From positions 62,001-126,000 of the forward strand of contig JAACTB010000013.1 of NCBI GenBank assembly GCA_009993605.1: a stretch of 64,000 nt of DNA. The letters are read 5' to 3'. The translations under genes were made by a program, and so were the position numbers. Below, in pieces: positions 35,315 to 45,203 of this stretch (position 1 is its first letter; each line of letters begins with the position of its first letter). Below the pieces are notes generated by a model. The model did no database searches, had not been told where the DNA came from, and saw only the letters and a program-made list of their open reading frames with translations. The stretch comes from Erythrobacter sp. (GTDB lineage: Bacteria > Pseudomonadota > Alphaproteobacteria > Sphingomonadales > Sphingomonadaceae).

Positions 35315-37729
35315 ATGGCGAGCGTTTGGAAGAGGATTGCGTTGGCGCTGGCCGTGTTGGCCCTGCCGGTTCCGGGAGCAGCGCAGGACGAGGACCCTTA
35401 CCGCACTTGTTCTCCGAACGGGCGGTTGTGCTTCACCCTCGAGACTATGGCGGAAGCGCCGCATTACTCGGTGACGCGCGACGGCGAAGCAGTGATCGCT
35501 CCCTCCCGCCTCGGCTTCCTGCTGCGCGGCGCGGGCAAATGGGGCAACCGCGTGGCGTTGGGCGAGGCGGTGCGGCGCGATCATGACGGCGAGTGGGAGC
35601 AGCCCTGGGGCGAGAACCGCATCGTGCGCGACCACTATCGCGAAATCCGCATACCCATCACCGAACTCGGCAAGACCGAGCGCCGGATCGACCTCATCGC
35701 ACGGGTCTTCGACGGCGGCGTCGGCTTTCGCTTCGCCTTTCCCGACCAGGACCAGCTGTCCGACGTCATGATCGACGAGGAGCTGACCGAGTTCAATATT
35801 TCGGGCGAAGCCGAAGCCTGGTGGATCCCGGGCGGCGAGTGGAACCGATACGAATACATCTACAACCACACCCCCGCCAACCAGGTCGGCACCGCGCATT
35901 CGCCGCTGACACTGCGCCGTGCGGACGGCCTCCATGTCGCGATCCACGAAGCGGCGCTGGAGGATTACAGCGGCTTCTGGCTCCAGCGGGTCGAAGGCCA
36001 GCGGTTCCGCACGATGCTCGCGCCGTCCTCCCAGCCCTGGAAGGTGCGCCGCGCCGCGCCCTTCGTCACACCCTGGCGCACGATCCTGGTCTCCGAGGAC
36101 GCGCCGCGACTTTACGCGGCAGCGGATATCCTGCTCAATCTCAACGAGCCTAATCGGCTGGGCGACGTCAGCTGGGCGAAGCCGCACAAATATGTCGGCA
36201 TCTGGTGGGCGATGCATCTCGACACATGGAGCTGGAACGCAGGCCCCAAGCATGGCGCCACCACCCAGCACGCGATCGACTATATCGATTTCGCCGCGAA
36301 ACATGGCTTCCATTCCGTGCTGGTCGAAGGCTGGAACGAGGGATGGTGGAGCGAGAGCGGACGCAATTTCCAGTTCGCCACGGCCTATCCCGATTTCGAC
36401 ATGGACCGCATCGCCGCCTACGCCGCGTCGAAGGGTGTGGAGATCATGGGCCACCACGAAACGGCGGGCAATGCCGGGCTCTACGAACGCCAGCTCGAGG
36501 CCGCGCTCGATTATTACCAGCGCCATGGCGTCCATTCGGTCAAGACCGGCTATGTCGCCGATGCGGGCGGCGTGCTGCGCGAAGACCCGGACGGGACCGA
36601 ACAGTGGGAGTATCACGACGGCCAATACATGGCCCGCCACCACGTCCTCGTCGCCGAACGCGCCGCAGAGCACCAGATCGCCGTCAACGCGCACGAGCCG
36701 ATCAAGGACACCGGTATGCGCCGCACCTATCCCAATCTGATGACCCGCGAAGGCGCGCGGGGGACCGAATACATGGCCTGGGGCGAGCCGCCCAATCCGC
36801 CCAGCCACGAACCGACCCTGCTGTTCACGCGAATGCTGGCAGGCCCCTTCGACCTGACGCCGGGCATCGTCAGCCTTCGGGGGCGCGAAGGGCTGTTGCC
36901 GAACACGCTGGCGCGGCAATTGGCCGATTACGTCGTGATCTATTCTCCGCTCCAGATGGCGGCCGATCTGCCCGAAAACTACGCCAAGGCGCCCGACGCG
37001 ATGGCCTTTATCGAGCAAGTCCCGGTCGATTGGGAGCGGACCAAGGTCCTCTCCGGCGAGGTCGGACAGTTCGGTGTCGTCGCACGCCAGCGTCGCGGCG
37101 GAGCGGATTGGTGGGTCGGCGGCGTCACCGACGGCACCGCGCGCGAAGTCGAGCTGGACCTCACCTTCCTCGATCCCGGCAGGCGCTATACCGCAGAAAT
37201 CTGGCGCGACGGCGAAAACGGCGGGATCGACGGGGATCGCTTCGCCATGGTGCGCGAGACGCGCACCGTCACGGGCGGCGAAGCGATGCGGGTGCTGATG
37301 CAGGCGGGCGGCGGCTTCGCAATGAGCCTCAAGCCGCGCGATTTACGTTTCGAAGGATCGGCGGGGCAGCAGCCGACACTATCGCTAACGGGAAGCCCGG
37401 CGAAAGCAGGCTGCAGAGGCGAGCCACGATCCGGCGAGGACCACGCTCCAGACCAGCACGCGCATCGGCCCGCCCGGCTGCGCGATCGTCGAGGGCGCGG
37501 TGGCGAACAGCAAGCCGAGCGCCACCTGCATGATGGCCACACCGGCCATTGCCCGCGCCATGCCCTCCGCCTCCATCCGCACGGCAGAGGCGCCGACTCC
37601 CGCCGCGAGGATCACCATGAAGGACGCCGCGCCCTGTCCATCATCGCGCACGATCGTGGTCCATACGGTCATGAACGCGGTCAGCGCGGCCAAGCCGAGT
37701 CCGATCCGATAGGTCCGCGATGCTGGTAA
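35315..37729 (+). CDS. Glycoside hydrolase family 97 protein with C-terminal read-on
   Basis: A secreted alpha-glycosidase (alpha-glucosidase/alpha-galactosidase family, SusB-like). Signal peptide ends GAAQ (about residue 28); the beta-sandwich carries GRLCFTLETMAEAPHYSVTR and the barrel has HKYVGIWWAMHLDTWSW, VLVEGWNEGWW, IMGHHETAGN and SVKTGYVADAG. That last block lacks the Asp of the retaining subgroup, which suggests an inverting alpha-glucosidase-type enzyme (inference). The domain ends at about GGGFAMSLKP, residue 674, but the frame continues about 130 low-quality residues to 37729, antisense to a real membrane-protein gene. The original stop seems lost. Confidence 0.8.
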   Translation: MASVWKRIALALAVLALPVPGAAQDEDPYRTCSPNGRLCFTLETMAEAPHYSVTRDGEAVIAPSRLGFLLRGAGKWGNRVALGEAVRRDHDGEWEQPWGENRIVRDHYREIRIPITELGKTERRIDLIARVFDGGVGFRFAFPDQDQLSDVMIDEELTEFNISGEAEAWWIPGGEWNRYEYIYNHTPANQVGTAHSPLTLRRADGLHVAIHEAALEDYSGFWLQRVEGQRFRTMLAPSSQPWKVRRAAPFVTPWRTILVSEDAPRLYAAADILLNLNEPNRLGDVSWAKPHKYVGIWWAMHLDTWSWNAGPKHGATTQHAIDYIDFAAKHGFHSVLVEGWNEGWWSESGRNFQFATAYPDFDMDRIAAYAASKGVEIMGHHETAGNAGLYERQLEAALDYYQRHGVHSVKTGYVADAGGVLREDPDGTEQWEYHDGQYMARHHVLVAERAAEHQIAVNAHEPIKDTGMRRTYPNLMTREGARGTEYMAWGEPPNPPSHEPTLLFTRMLAGPFDLTPGIVSLRGREGLLPNTLARQLADYVVIYSPLQMAADLPENYAKAPDAMAFIEQVPVDWERTKVLSGEVGQFGVVARQRRGGADWWVGGVTDGTAREVELDLTFLDPGRRYTAEIWRDGENGGIDGDRFAMVRETRTVTGGEAMRVLMQAGGGFAMSLKPRDLRFEGSAGQQPTLSLTGSPAKAGCRGEPRSGEDHAPDQHAHRPARLRDRRGRGGEQQAERHLHDGHTGHCPRHALRLHPHGRGADSRREDHHEGRRALSIIAHDRGPYGHERGQRGQAESDPIGPRCW

Positions 37730-37750
37730 TGATGTCGCGCGTGCAGTCAT
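37385..37750 (-). CDS. Small membrane protein of unknown function
   Basis: A 121-residue protein with four likely transmembrane helices (IGLGLAALTAFMTVWTTIV, AASFMVILAAGVGASAV, MAGVAIMQVALGLLFATA, VLVWSVVLAGSWLASAA). The layout is that of a small hypothetical inner-membrane protein frequently seen in sphingomonads; no function is known. It overlaps, on the other strand, the last 345 bases of the extended GH97 reading frame. Its hydrophobic periodicity makes it the more credible reading of that stretch. Confidence 0.65.
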   Translation of the reverse strand: MTARATSLPASRTYRIGLGLAALTAFMTVWTTIVRDDGQGAASFMVILAAGVGASAVRMEAEGMARAMAGVAIMQVALGLLFATAPSTIAQPGGPMRVLVWSVVLAGSWLASAACFRRASR

Positions 37751-37835
37751 CGGCGGCTCTCCCGTTCGAAAGGGGAAAACTGCCCGATGGGGACTGGGAA
37801 ATCATGAGCGCGATGTGAGCAATCGCGCCTGTCGC

Positions 37836-39530
37836 TCAATGATGCGAATGCTTCCCCGCCCCCGCCGCACGGTCGGCATCGGCGCGGCCCTTCGCCATCG
37901 CGGCTGCGTCACCGATCGGCGCGTCCACGGCCGGGCCGTCGCTGTCGCGATATCGGCGGCGCAGTTCCACGAGCTTGGCCTTCATCCGCGCAATCTCGTC
38001 CTTCATCCGGGGATCGTCGATGCGATTGTGCATCTCGCTCGGGTCGGTCCGAAGGTCGTAGAACTCCCACTGGTCGATATCGCCATAGAACCGCATCAAT
38101 TTGTAGCGGCCCTGCTTGACGCCGTAATGCGCGCGCACCGAATGGAAGCCGGGATATTCGTAATAGTGATAATAGACCGCATCGCGCCAGTCCGATGGCG
38201 GCGTCCCGTCGACGACTTCGCGTAAAGAGCGACCCTGAATGCTCTCGCGTTCGGGCAGGCCCGCATAGTCGAGGAAAGTGGGCGCGTAGTCGACATTCTG
38301 CACCGCTGCGCGAACCCGCGTGCCGGGCGCGATATGGCCGGGATATTGCATCACCAGCGGGGTGCGAAGGCTCTCCTCGTACATGAAACGCTTGTCGAAC
38401 CAGCCATGCTCGCCGAGATAGAAGCCCTGATCGGACGTGTAGATGACGATCGTGTTGTCCGCCTCGCCCGAATTTTCCAGCCAGTCGAGCACCCGGCCCA
38501 CGCTGTCATCCACTGCGGCGACCGTGCCGAGATATTCGTGCATGTAGCGCTGGTATTTCCAGATCGCCATGTCCCGGTCGCTCATCTCGGCGGCATTCAT
38601 GGCATCGTTGCCGGGCTGGAGCGCGCCGAAATAGGCCTCGCGCTGTTCGGGCGTCATGCGCGCGAAATCGTCGGTCCAGGGATTGAAGCGTAGTTCGCGG
38701 CTCCCCTCCTCGACCGTCATCTTCAGATCGTGGCCTTCATACATGTCGCGATAGATGTTCATCTCCTGCGCCGCAGCGGCAGGGCGACCGTCGTAATGGT
38801 CGAAATAATTGGTCGGCAACGGAAAGTCGGTGCCGATATATTTCTGCACATGGCGCAAAGCGGGCATGAAATTGCGATGCGGCGCTTTGTGATGGATCAG
38901 CAGGGCAAAGGGTCTGTCGCTGCCCGCCCGCGCATCGAGCCAGGCGAGGCTGCGATCGGTGACGAGGTCGGTGGCATAGCCTTCGACTACGCTGCGGCCT
39001 TCGGGCGTGATGATGTCGGGATTATAATATTTGCCCTGATCGTCGAGCACGGCCCAATCGTCGATCCCGGCACCTTCGGGCGAGTAATTGAGGTGCCATT
39101 TCCCGAAAAGGGCGGTGTCGTAACCCGATGCGCCCAGCTCGCGCACCCAGTTCCATTGCGAATTGTCGAATTTCTGCCCGTTCCGGGTGAAGCCATGCAT
39201 GTGGCTGAACTGGCCCGTCAGCATGGTGGCGCGCGCCGGGCCGCACAGCGAATTGGTGACGTAGCTGTTTTCGAACAACGCCCCGTTCTTCGCGATCCAG
39301 TCGATATTGGGCGTCGGCGCCAGACGGCCGATCTCGGTCCCGTAGGCGGAGATCGCGGTCTGGGCGTGATCGTCCGACATGATGAAGATGATGTTCGGGC
39401 GGCGCTGTTCGACTGGAGCCGTCCTCGTCTGCGCCACCGTTCCCGCTTTCTCGGTGGCGGCGGGAACGGTGGCGCAGCCTGCTAGGGCGCAGGCCGCAGC
39501 CAGCAAGGCGAAAGCGCTGCGCCCCGTCAT
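37836..39530 (-). CDS. Sulfatase (FGly-dependent) lipoprotein
   Basis: A 564-residue arylsulfatase-type enzyme exported as a lipoprotein (lipobox LAGC, Cys19). The alkaline-phosphatase-fold motifs are clear: NIIFIMSDDHAQTAISAYGT with the metal-binding DD; the formylglycine site NSLCGPARATMLTG (CxPxR type, Cys96); FGKWHLN; and TVIYTSDQGFYLGEHGWFDKR in the C-terminal half. Substrate not determinable, but it starts 5 bases after the GH3 stop in one operon, implying a sulfated glycan or glycoside. Needs a formylglycine-generating enzyme encoded elsewhere. Ends in a His-containing tail. Confidence 0.9.
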   Translation of the reverse strand: MTGRSAFALLAAACALAGCATVPAATEKAGTVAQTRTAPVEQRRPNIIFIMSDDHAQTAISAYGTEIGRLAPTPNIDWIAKNGALFENSYVTNSLCGPARATMLTGQFSHMHGFTRNGQKFDNSQWNWVRELGASGYDTALFGKWHLNYSPEGAGIDDWAVLDDQGKYYNPDIITPEGRSVVEGYATDLVTDRSLAWLDARAGSDRPFALLIHHKAPHRNFMPALRHVQKYIGTDFPLPTNYFDHYDGRPAAAAQEMNIYRDMYEGHDLKMTVEEGSRELRFNPWTDDFARMTPEQREAYFGALQPGNDAMNAAEMSDRDMAIWKYQRYMHEYLGTVAAVDDSVGRVLDWLENSGEADNTIVIYTSDQGFYLGEHGWFDKRFMYEESLRTPLVMQYPGHIAPGTRVRAAVQNVDYAPTFLDYAGLPERESIQGRSLREVVDGTPPSDWRDAVYYHYYEYPGFHSVRAHYGVKQGRYKLMRFYGDIDQWEFYDLRTDPSEMHNRIDDPRMKDEIARMKAKLVELRRRYRDSDGPAVDAPIGDAAAMAKGRADADRAAGAGKHSHH

Positions 39531-39535
39531 CCCGC

Positions 39536-41878
39536 TCACTCCGTCAGCGTGAAAGTGAGAGGCGTGCTGGCCTCCGCGCCCGAACTCGGCGCGATCCAGA
39601 GACGGAATTCGCCCGGCTCCCACCCATGCGACATATCCTGTCGGGTAAAGGCGAGATCCTCGGGCCGCAGGGTGAAGGTGACGGTCCGGCTCTCTCCGGG
39701 CTGAAGCATGACCTTCTCGAAGCCCATCAACTCCTGCACCGGGCGCGTCACCGATCCGACGAGATCGCGGACATAGAGCTGCGCAACCTCCGCACCGGCG
39801 CGCTGGCCGGTGTTGGTAATGGTCGCGCTGGCAGTAATCGATCCGCCCGCCCCCATGCTCGCCGCGCTTAGGTTGACTGGCGAATAGGAAAAGTCGGTGT
39901 AGCTCAGCCCGTACCCGAACCGATAGAGCGGCGCGTTCGGGGTGTTGAGATAGCGCGAGACGTATTTCGCGCCGGGTTCACCCAGTTCGATCGGGCGGCC
40001 GGTGTTCTTCATGTCGTAATGGATCGGCGCCTGGCCGACATTGACCGGGAAGGTCACCGGCAGCTTGCCCGAGGGATTGTAATCCCCGAACAGGACATCG
40101 GCCACCGCATGGCCCCCCTGCGTGCCGGGATACCAGGCGTGGAGGATCGCGGGCACGTTCTCGTCCGCCCAGGTGATCGAGTTCGGGCGCCCGCTCATCA
40201 TTACCAGCACCACCGGCTTGCCGGTCGCGACGAGGCGTTCGAGCAGCGCCTGCTGGTTGCCCGGCAGGTCGAGAGAGGTGCGGCTCGCCGCCTCGCCCGT
40301 CATGTCCCATTTCTCGCCCATCACCGCGACGATGACGTCCGACCGGTTCGCGACCGCGAGCGCTTCGGCGAAACCGTCCGTCTTGCCTGCATCGGCGAAT
40401 TCGTAGCTCGCGCCCTTGGCGTATTCGACGCGCACGCCGTCTCCGGCCCGCGCTTCGAGGCCTTCGCGCACGGTGACCGGACGGGTCTGGCGATCGCCCG
40501 CTGCGGCCCAGCTGCCGATCATGTCGGGCTTGCTGTCGGCCAGCGGGCCGATCAGCGCGATGCTCTGCGCCCCGGCGACGAGCGGCAGGGTATCGCCTTC
40601 GTTCTTGAGCAAGACCATCGATTTACGGGCGACATCGCGCGCGGCTTCGAGGAATTCGGGCTTGTAAAGCGTCGCCTCCTGCCGCGCCTCGTCGGCATAG
40701 CGATAGGGATCCTCGAATAGGCCGAGGCGGTATTTCATCTCCAGCACCCGGCGGGTCGCGGTGTCGACCTGCTCCATCGTGACGCGGCCCTTCGCGATCG
40801 AATCGCCGAGATGCTCGAGGAACACCGCGCCCTGCAAATCCATGTCGACCCCGGCATCGAGCGCCTGTTCGCCTGCCTGTTCGAGATCCTTCGCATAGCC
40901 ATGCGCCACCATCTCGTTGATCGAGGTGTAGTCGGTAACCACGAAGCCATCGAAACCCCATTGGTCGCGCAGCACGTCGGTCAGAAGGTATTTGCTGCCG
41001 CTCGCGGGCACGCCGTCATATTCGTTGAAGGCCGTCATGATGCTGCCCACGCCCGCATCGATCGCGGCCTTGAACGGCGGAAGATAGACGTCGCGCAGCG
41101 TGCGCTCGGAGATATCGACCGTGTGATAGTCCCGCCCGGCTTGCGCCGCGCCGTAGCCGACGAAATGCTTGACCGTAGCGAGCACGGTGTCAGTCGCGGC
41201 CAGATCGTCGCCCTGATAGCCTTCGACCCGCGCCTTGGCCACGCGGCTGCCGAGATAGACGTCCTCGCCCGCCCCTTCCGATATCCGGCCCCAGCGCGCA
41301 TCGCGGGCGATGTCAACCATGGGGGAAAAAGTCCAGTGGATGCCCTCGGCGCTCGCTTCCTGCGCGGAGACGCGGGCAGATTTCTCCACCGCGTCCATGT
41401 CCCAGCTCGCCGCCTCGCCCAGCGATATCGGGAAGATGGTGCGATGACCGTGGATCACGTCGTATCCGAACATCAGCGGAATCTTCAGCCGCGTGTTCTC
41501 GACCGCGAGCTTCTGCAATTCGCGGGTGTAACCGGCGGTATAGGCGTTGAAGATGTTGCCGACCTTACCGGCGCGAATATCCTCCTGATAGCTGTCGCGC
41601 ATGGTCGGGCCGGTCGATTCCCAGTCGCTCGTCAGCAGCGTGAGCTGGCCGACCTTTTCCTCCAGCGTCATCTTGCCGATCAGCTCGTCGAGGAACCGGT
41701 CCATCTCCTGATCGCGCGCGGCCCAGGCGGGCTGCGCGGGTCGGATCGGGACAGTGCCGGTGGAAGCGGGGGCGGCGACTGGTGCAGCGCGTTCGACGGG
41801 GGCCGATTGCGCCGTCGCGCAAGCCGTCGTCGCCAACAATGCCGCTACGATCGTGGTGGTGCGAGCCGCAAAGCCCAT
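39536..41878 (-). CDS. GH3 beta-glucosidase (BglX-like)
   Basis: A 780-residue exported GH3 enzyme: signal peptide, then the barrel with MTLEEKVGQLTLLTSDWEST, IPLMFGYDVIHGHRTIFPIS, TWTFSPMVDIA-like SPMVDIARDARWGRISEG, VKHFVGYGAA and the nucleophile Asp in GFVVTDYTSINEM (about residue 320). The C-terminal sandwich has VVAVMGEKWDMTGEAASRTS with the acid/base region, and a fibronectin-III-like end (QRAGAEVAQLYVRDLVGSVT). Operon with the sulfatase. Divergent from the TonB receptor across two LacI-type operators. With the neighbouring GH144 gene, beta-1,2-glucan oligosaccharides are a possible substrate. Confidence 0.92.
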   Translation of the reverse strand: MGFAARTTTIVAALLATTACATAQSAPVERAAPVAAPASTGTVPIRPAQPAWAARDQEMDRFLDELIGKMTLEEKVGQLTLLTSDWESTGPTMRDSYQEDIRAGKVGNIFNAYTAGYTRELQKLAVENTRLKIPLMFGYDVIHGHRTIFPISLGEAASWDMDAVEKSARVSAQEASAEGIHWTFSPMVDIARDARWGRISEGAGEDVYLGSRVAKARVEGYQGDDLAATDTVLATVKHFVGYGAAQAGRDYHTVDISERTLRDVYLPPFKAAIDAGVGSIMTAFNEYDGVPASGSKYLLTDVLRDQWGFDGFVVTDYTSINEMVAHGYAKDLEQAGEQALDAGVDMDLQGAVFLEHLGDSIAKGRVTMEQVDTATRRVLEMKYRLGLFEDPYRYADEARQEATLYKPEFLEAARDVARKSMVLLKNEGDTLPLVAGAQSIALIGPLADSKPDMIGSWAAAGDRQTRPVTVREGLEARAGDGVRVEYAKGASYEFADAGKTDGFAEALAVANRSDVIVAVMGEKWDMTGEAASRTSLDLPGNQQALLERLVATGKPVVLVMMSGRPNSITWADENVPAILHAWYPGTQGGHAVADVLFGDYNPSGKLPVTFPVNVGQAPIHYDMKNTGRPIELGEPGAKYVSRYLNTPNAPLYRFGYGLSYTDFSYSPVNLSAASMGAGGSITASATITNTGQRAGAEVAQLYVRDLVGSVTRPVQELMGFEKVMLQPGESRTVTFTLRPEDLAFTRQDMSHGWEPGEFRLWIAPSSGAEASTPLTFTLTE

Positions 41879-42119
41879 CGTCCTATCTCCCGCTGCCCGA
41901 ATGGTCGGCGCCCGAAAGGGCCCTACGCCATCCTGTTGTGATTATTTTCGGATTCGCCCGATGCGCGGCTTCTATACAATCGAATTGAAACCGGTTACAA
42001 GCCTGTTGAAACCGGTTACAGATCGGTGAGAGAGAAACCATGATTCGCGCCGTCTTGCATGGCCGGGGCGAGTCGCTAGCCTCCGTCATAAGGAGGCGGA
42101 TACGGGGAGAAGAAGGGCC
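41879..42119. promoter_or_regulatory. Control region with two LacI-type operators between GH3 and TonB receptor
   Basis: Two copies of TGAAACCGGTTACA lie at 41986-41999 and 42007-42020, 21 bases centre to centre, i.e. two helical turns, so a regulator could bind both on one face. They sit between divergent starts. A good ribosome-binding site (GAGAAGAAGG) precedes the receptor ATG at 42120. Confidence 0.8.
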
Positions 42120-45100
42120 ATGATCTTTTCGCACGCCAAACGCACGTCCGTCGCAGGCAGGCTGGCCGGAGCGCTCGCGCTCGGCAGCGCCACCGGCGCC
42201 CTCGCCATCGCGCTGGCCGTTCCCGCCCATGCCCAGGAATCGAACGCTTCGCTGCGTGGTTCGGTGACCGGAGCAACCCAGATCACCGCGGTCGACGTGG
42301 CGACGGGTTTCCGGCGCACGGTCGATGTGTCGCAGGATGGCCGCTACAATTTCCCGCAGCTGCGCCCCGCTACCTACTATCTCGAGATCACCGGCGCTGA
42401 CGGCACGCTGCGACGCACCGACGAATTCACGCTCCAGATCGCGCAGGACGCTGTGCTCGATTTCGACGACATCGCGCAGGAGCCGACCGTGGCGGACGCT
42501 TCCGCGGCGCCGGGGTCTGCCGACAATCTCATCATCGTCACCGGTGGACGCATCGTGACGCTGGAGGGCGGCGAAGTTGGCGCGAACATCTCCCAACGAG
42601 AGATTGAAACCCTCCCCCAGAACAATCGCAACTTCCTCGCCTTCGCCGATCTCGCTCCGGGCGTTTCCTTCGAAAATCCCGATGGCCAGTCGCGCATTCA
42701 GGGTGGTGCGCAGAACAGCCGCACAGTCAATGTCTATATCGATGGGGTCGGCCAGAAGGATTATGTCCTCAAGAACGGCGTGACCGGCCAGGATAGCTCG
42801 GAAGGCAACCCCTTTCCCCAGCTGGCGGTGGGCGAATACCGGGTGATCAGCTCCAACTACAAGGCGGAGTTCGATCAGGTCAGCTCGGTCGCGATCACCG
42901 CGGGCACCAAATCCGGCACCAACGAATTCCGCGGCACTGCCTTTGTCGACTATACCGATACCGACATGCGACAGGAAACCCCGCTGGAAAAGTTCGGCGG
43001 ACGCGAGAAAGCCGAGACCAAAGATATCCAGTTCGGCGGCGCGCTCGGCGGGCCGATCGTCAGGGACGTGGCGCATTTCTTCGTCACATATGAGGGCAAG
43101 CGCCGCCGCCTGCCCGTCACGATCGAGCCGGGCGCGGATTTCCCGGTCAGCTTCTTTCCGTCCGATCTGCAAGACGTGTTCGGCCCGACGCAGCGCGAAT
43201 TCAACGAGGACCTGTTCTTCGGCAAGATCAGCCTCCAGCCGACCAGCCGTGACCTGATCGAGGTTTCGGGCAAGTATCGCAGGGAAACCGGTGTCTTTCT
43301 GAGCAGCGGCAGCACCGCTGCGGAAGCGGCTGCGTCGCAGGATGTCGACGAAAAGCGCGGCCTGCTTCGCTGGGAACACAGCGCCGACAATTTCATCAAC
43401 GATTTCAAGTTCACCTACGAAGACGCGTTCTGGTCGCCGCGTCCGCAGAATTTCATTCCCGGCGCGATCTACACCTTCAGCGGTCGGAGCCCTGTCACCG
43501 GCAACAATCTGTCGCGCGCGCAATTGCTACGCATCGGCGGAAGCGCCAATTTTCAGGACAAGGGCCAGGAAGGTTACAGCATCCAGGACGATTTCACCTG
43601 GATTGGATTCGAAGGCCATACGATCAAGGCGGGCGTAAAGTCCAAATGGGTCAAGCTGACGCGGATCGAACAGAACTTCTTCAATCCCCAGTATTCCTAT
43701 AACGTCAATCGCACGCCCGGCACTTTCAACACCACCATCCCGTATCAGGTGCAGTTCGGCGCCGCGACCGGTCAGGGCACGGCGTCCGTCATCTCCAAGA
43801 ACTGGCAGTTCGGCGTCTATATTCAGGACGATTGGGATGTGAACGATCGCCTCACTCTTAACCTCGGCATTCGCTGGGATTACGAGGAGACTCCGTCCTA
43901 TCTCGATTTCGTGACGCCGCAGGATGTCGTCACTGCCGTTTCGGAAGCAAATTACCCGAATATCTACAAGCCCGGCGTCGAGTACGACATCAACGACTAT
44001 ATTTCGGATGGAACGCAGCGCGAAGCGTTCAAAGGCGCGTTCCAGCCGCGTCTCGGCTTCAGCTATCAGCTCCTCGATCGCGGGAAGCTGGTGCTGTTCG
44101 GCGGCTATGGTCGCTCCTATGACCGCAACCAGTTCGATTATCTGGCGCAGGAATTGAGCATCAATGCCTACAGCACCCGCACCTTCAACTTCTTGACCAA
44201 CGATCCGAACAACACCTGCACCGCAAGCCCGACCTGCGTTCCGTTCGATCCGATATATCTCACCGAAGCGGGTCGCCAGCAGCTGCTGGCAGGCGCCGGG
44301 GCCGGTGGCGGGCGCGGCATCCGATTGATCAACAACGATCTGAAAGTGCCGTATTCCGACCAGTTCAGCATCGGTCTGCGTAGCGATCTGACCAGTCTGC
44401 TCAACGTCGAGGTCGGCTTCCGGCACATCAAGAGCCGCGACGGGTTCGCCTATCTGCTCGGCAACCGTCGTCCCGATGGGACGTTCTTCACGCCTCCTCC
44501 CGCTACGCCGGGATCGCCCTTCGGCTTTACGCCTCCAGGTTTCGGTTCGATCATCATCGGGACGAACGGGTTGAAGACCGACGAAAATGCAGCCCACTTC
44601 AAAATCGCGAAGCGCTATACCCAGGCTTCGCCCTGGAATCTTACGGCGACCTACACCTATACCGATGCGACCGAGAACCGGGCTTTCGGCGAGTATTTTT
44701 CGTTCGATTTCCCCACACTGGAAGATTACACGGTCAAGACCTCCAGCGGCCTGCGCAAACATCGTCTTGTGATGGCCGGATCGGTCGACCTGCCGACGAA
44801 TACCGTGATTTCCGGCAGCTTCCGGATCTCCTCTCCACGCTATCTCAACAACTTCGTGCGCACGATCGGCGGCGATCCGCCCCTCGTCATCGATACGATC
44901 AAGACCGCGAGCAATGGCGATCGCTGGGGCTTCCGCCAGCTCGACCTTGCCATCACGCAGAATATCGATCTCGGCTTCCTGACCGATCGCAGCCGAGTCT
45001 ATGTCCGCGCCGACATCATCAACGCGCTGAACGATCGCAATTACAACAGCTTCCTCGGCACGACGGGCGAGCGTAACCTGAACTCCTTCAGCACGGATGG

Positions 45101-45143
45101 CCCTCCGCGCACGCTCAAGGTCTCCGCCGGCTTTGAATTCTGA
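42120..45143 (+). CDS. TonB-dependent outer-membrane receptor, carbohydrate type
   Basis: A 1007-residue receptor: signal peptide (cleavage near PAHAQ, residue 38), a carboxypeptidase-regulatory-like N-terminal domain (SNASLRGSVTGATQITAVDV; GRYNFPQLRPATYYLEITGA), a plug domain (NRNFLAFADLAPGVSFENP; VNVYIDGVGQKDYV), and a large beta-barrel (YGRSYDRNQFDYLAQELSIN; TLKVSAGFEF as the final strand with terminal Phe). This oar/SusC-like layout is common for glycan or peptide import in sphingomonads. Regulated by the two upstream operators and closed by a strong terminator; GH144 follows. Confidence 0.93.
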   Translation: MIFSHAKRTSVAGRLAGALALGSATGALAIALAVPAHAQESNASLRGSVTGATQITAVDVATGFRRTVDVSQDGRYNFPQLRPATYYLEITGADGTLRRTDEFTLQIAQDAVLDFDDIAQEPTVADASAAPGSADNLIIVTGGRIVTLEGGEVGANISQREIETLPQNNRNFLAFADLAPGVSFENPDGQSRIQGGAQNSRTVNVYIDGVGQKDYVLKNGVTGQDSSEGNPFPQLAVGEYRVISSNYKAEFDQVSSVAITAGTKSGTNEFRGTAFVDYTDTDMRQETPLEKFGGREKAETKDIQFGGALGGPIVRDVAHFFVTYEGKRRRLPVTIEPGADFPVSFFPSDLQDVFGPTQREFNEDLFFGKISLQPTSRDLIEVSGKYRRETGVFLSSGSTAAEAAASQDVDEKRGLLRWEHSADNFINDFKFTYEDAFWSPRPQNFIPGAIYTFSGRSPVTGNNLSRAQLLRIGGSANFQDKGQEGYSIQDDFTWIGFEGHTIKAGVKSKWVKLTRIEQNFFNPQYSYNVNRTPGTFNTTIPYQVQFGAATGQGTASVISKNWQFGVYIQDDWDVNDRLTLNLGIRWDYEETPSYLDFVTPQDVVTAVSEANYPNIYKPGVEYDINDYISDGTQREAFKGAFQPRLGFSYQLLDRGKLVLFGGYGRSYDRNQFDYLAQELSINAYSTRTFNFLTNDPNNTCTASPTCVPFDPIYLTEAGRQQLLAGAGAGGGRGIRLINNDLKVPYSDQFSIGLRSDLTSLLNVEVGFRHIKSRDGFAYLLGNRRPDGTFFTPPPATPGSPFGFTPPGFGSIIIGTNGLKTDENAAHFKIAKRYTQASPWNLTATYTYTDATENRAFGEYFSFDFPTLEDYTVKTSSGLRKHRLVMAGSVDLPTNTVISGSFRISSPRYLNNFVRTIGGDPPLVIDTIKTASNGDRWGFRQLDLAITQNIDLGFLTDRSRVYVRADIINALNDRNYNSFLGTTGERNLNSFSTDGPPRTLKVSAGFEF

Positions 45144-45155
45144 TCTCTCCTCCTT

Positions 45156-45192
45156 CCGCCGCCGCTTCTTCCCGGAAGCGGCGGCGGTTTTT
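45156..45192 (+). terminator. Strong intrinsic terminator after the TonB receptor
   Basis: CCGCCGCCGCTTC (45156-45168) and GAAGCGGCGGCGG (45175-45187) form a perfect 13-bp stem with a 6-base loop, followed by TTTTT (45188-45192). Only 11 bases separate it from the GH144 start codon. Confidence 0.9.
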
Positions 45193-45203
45193 CTAGTCAG
45201 CAG

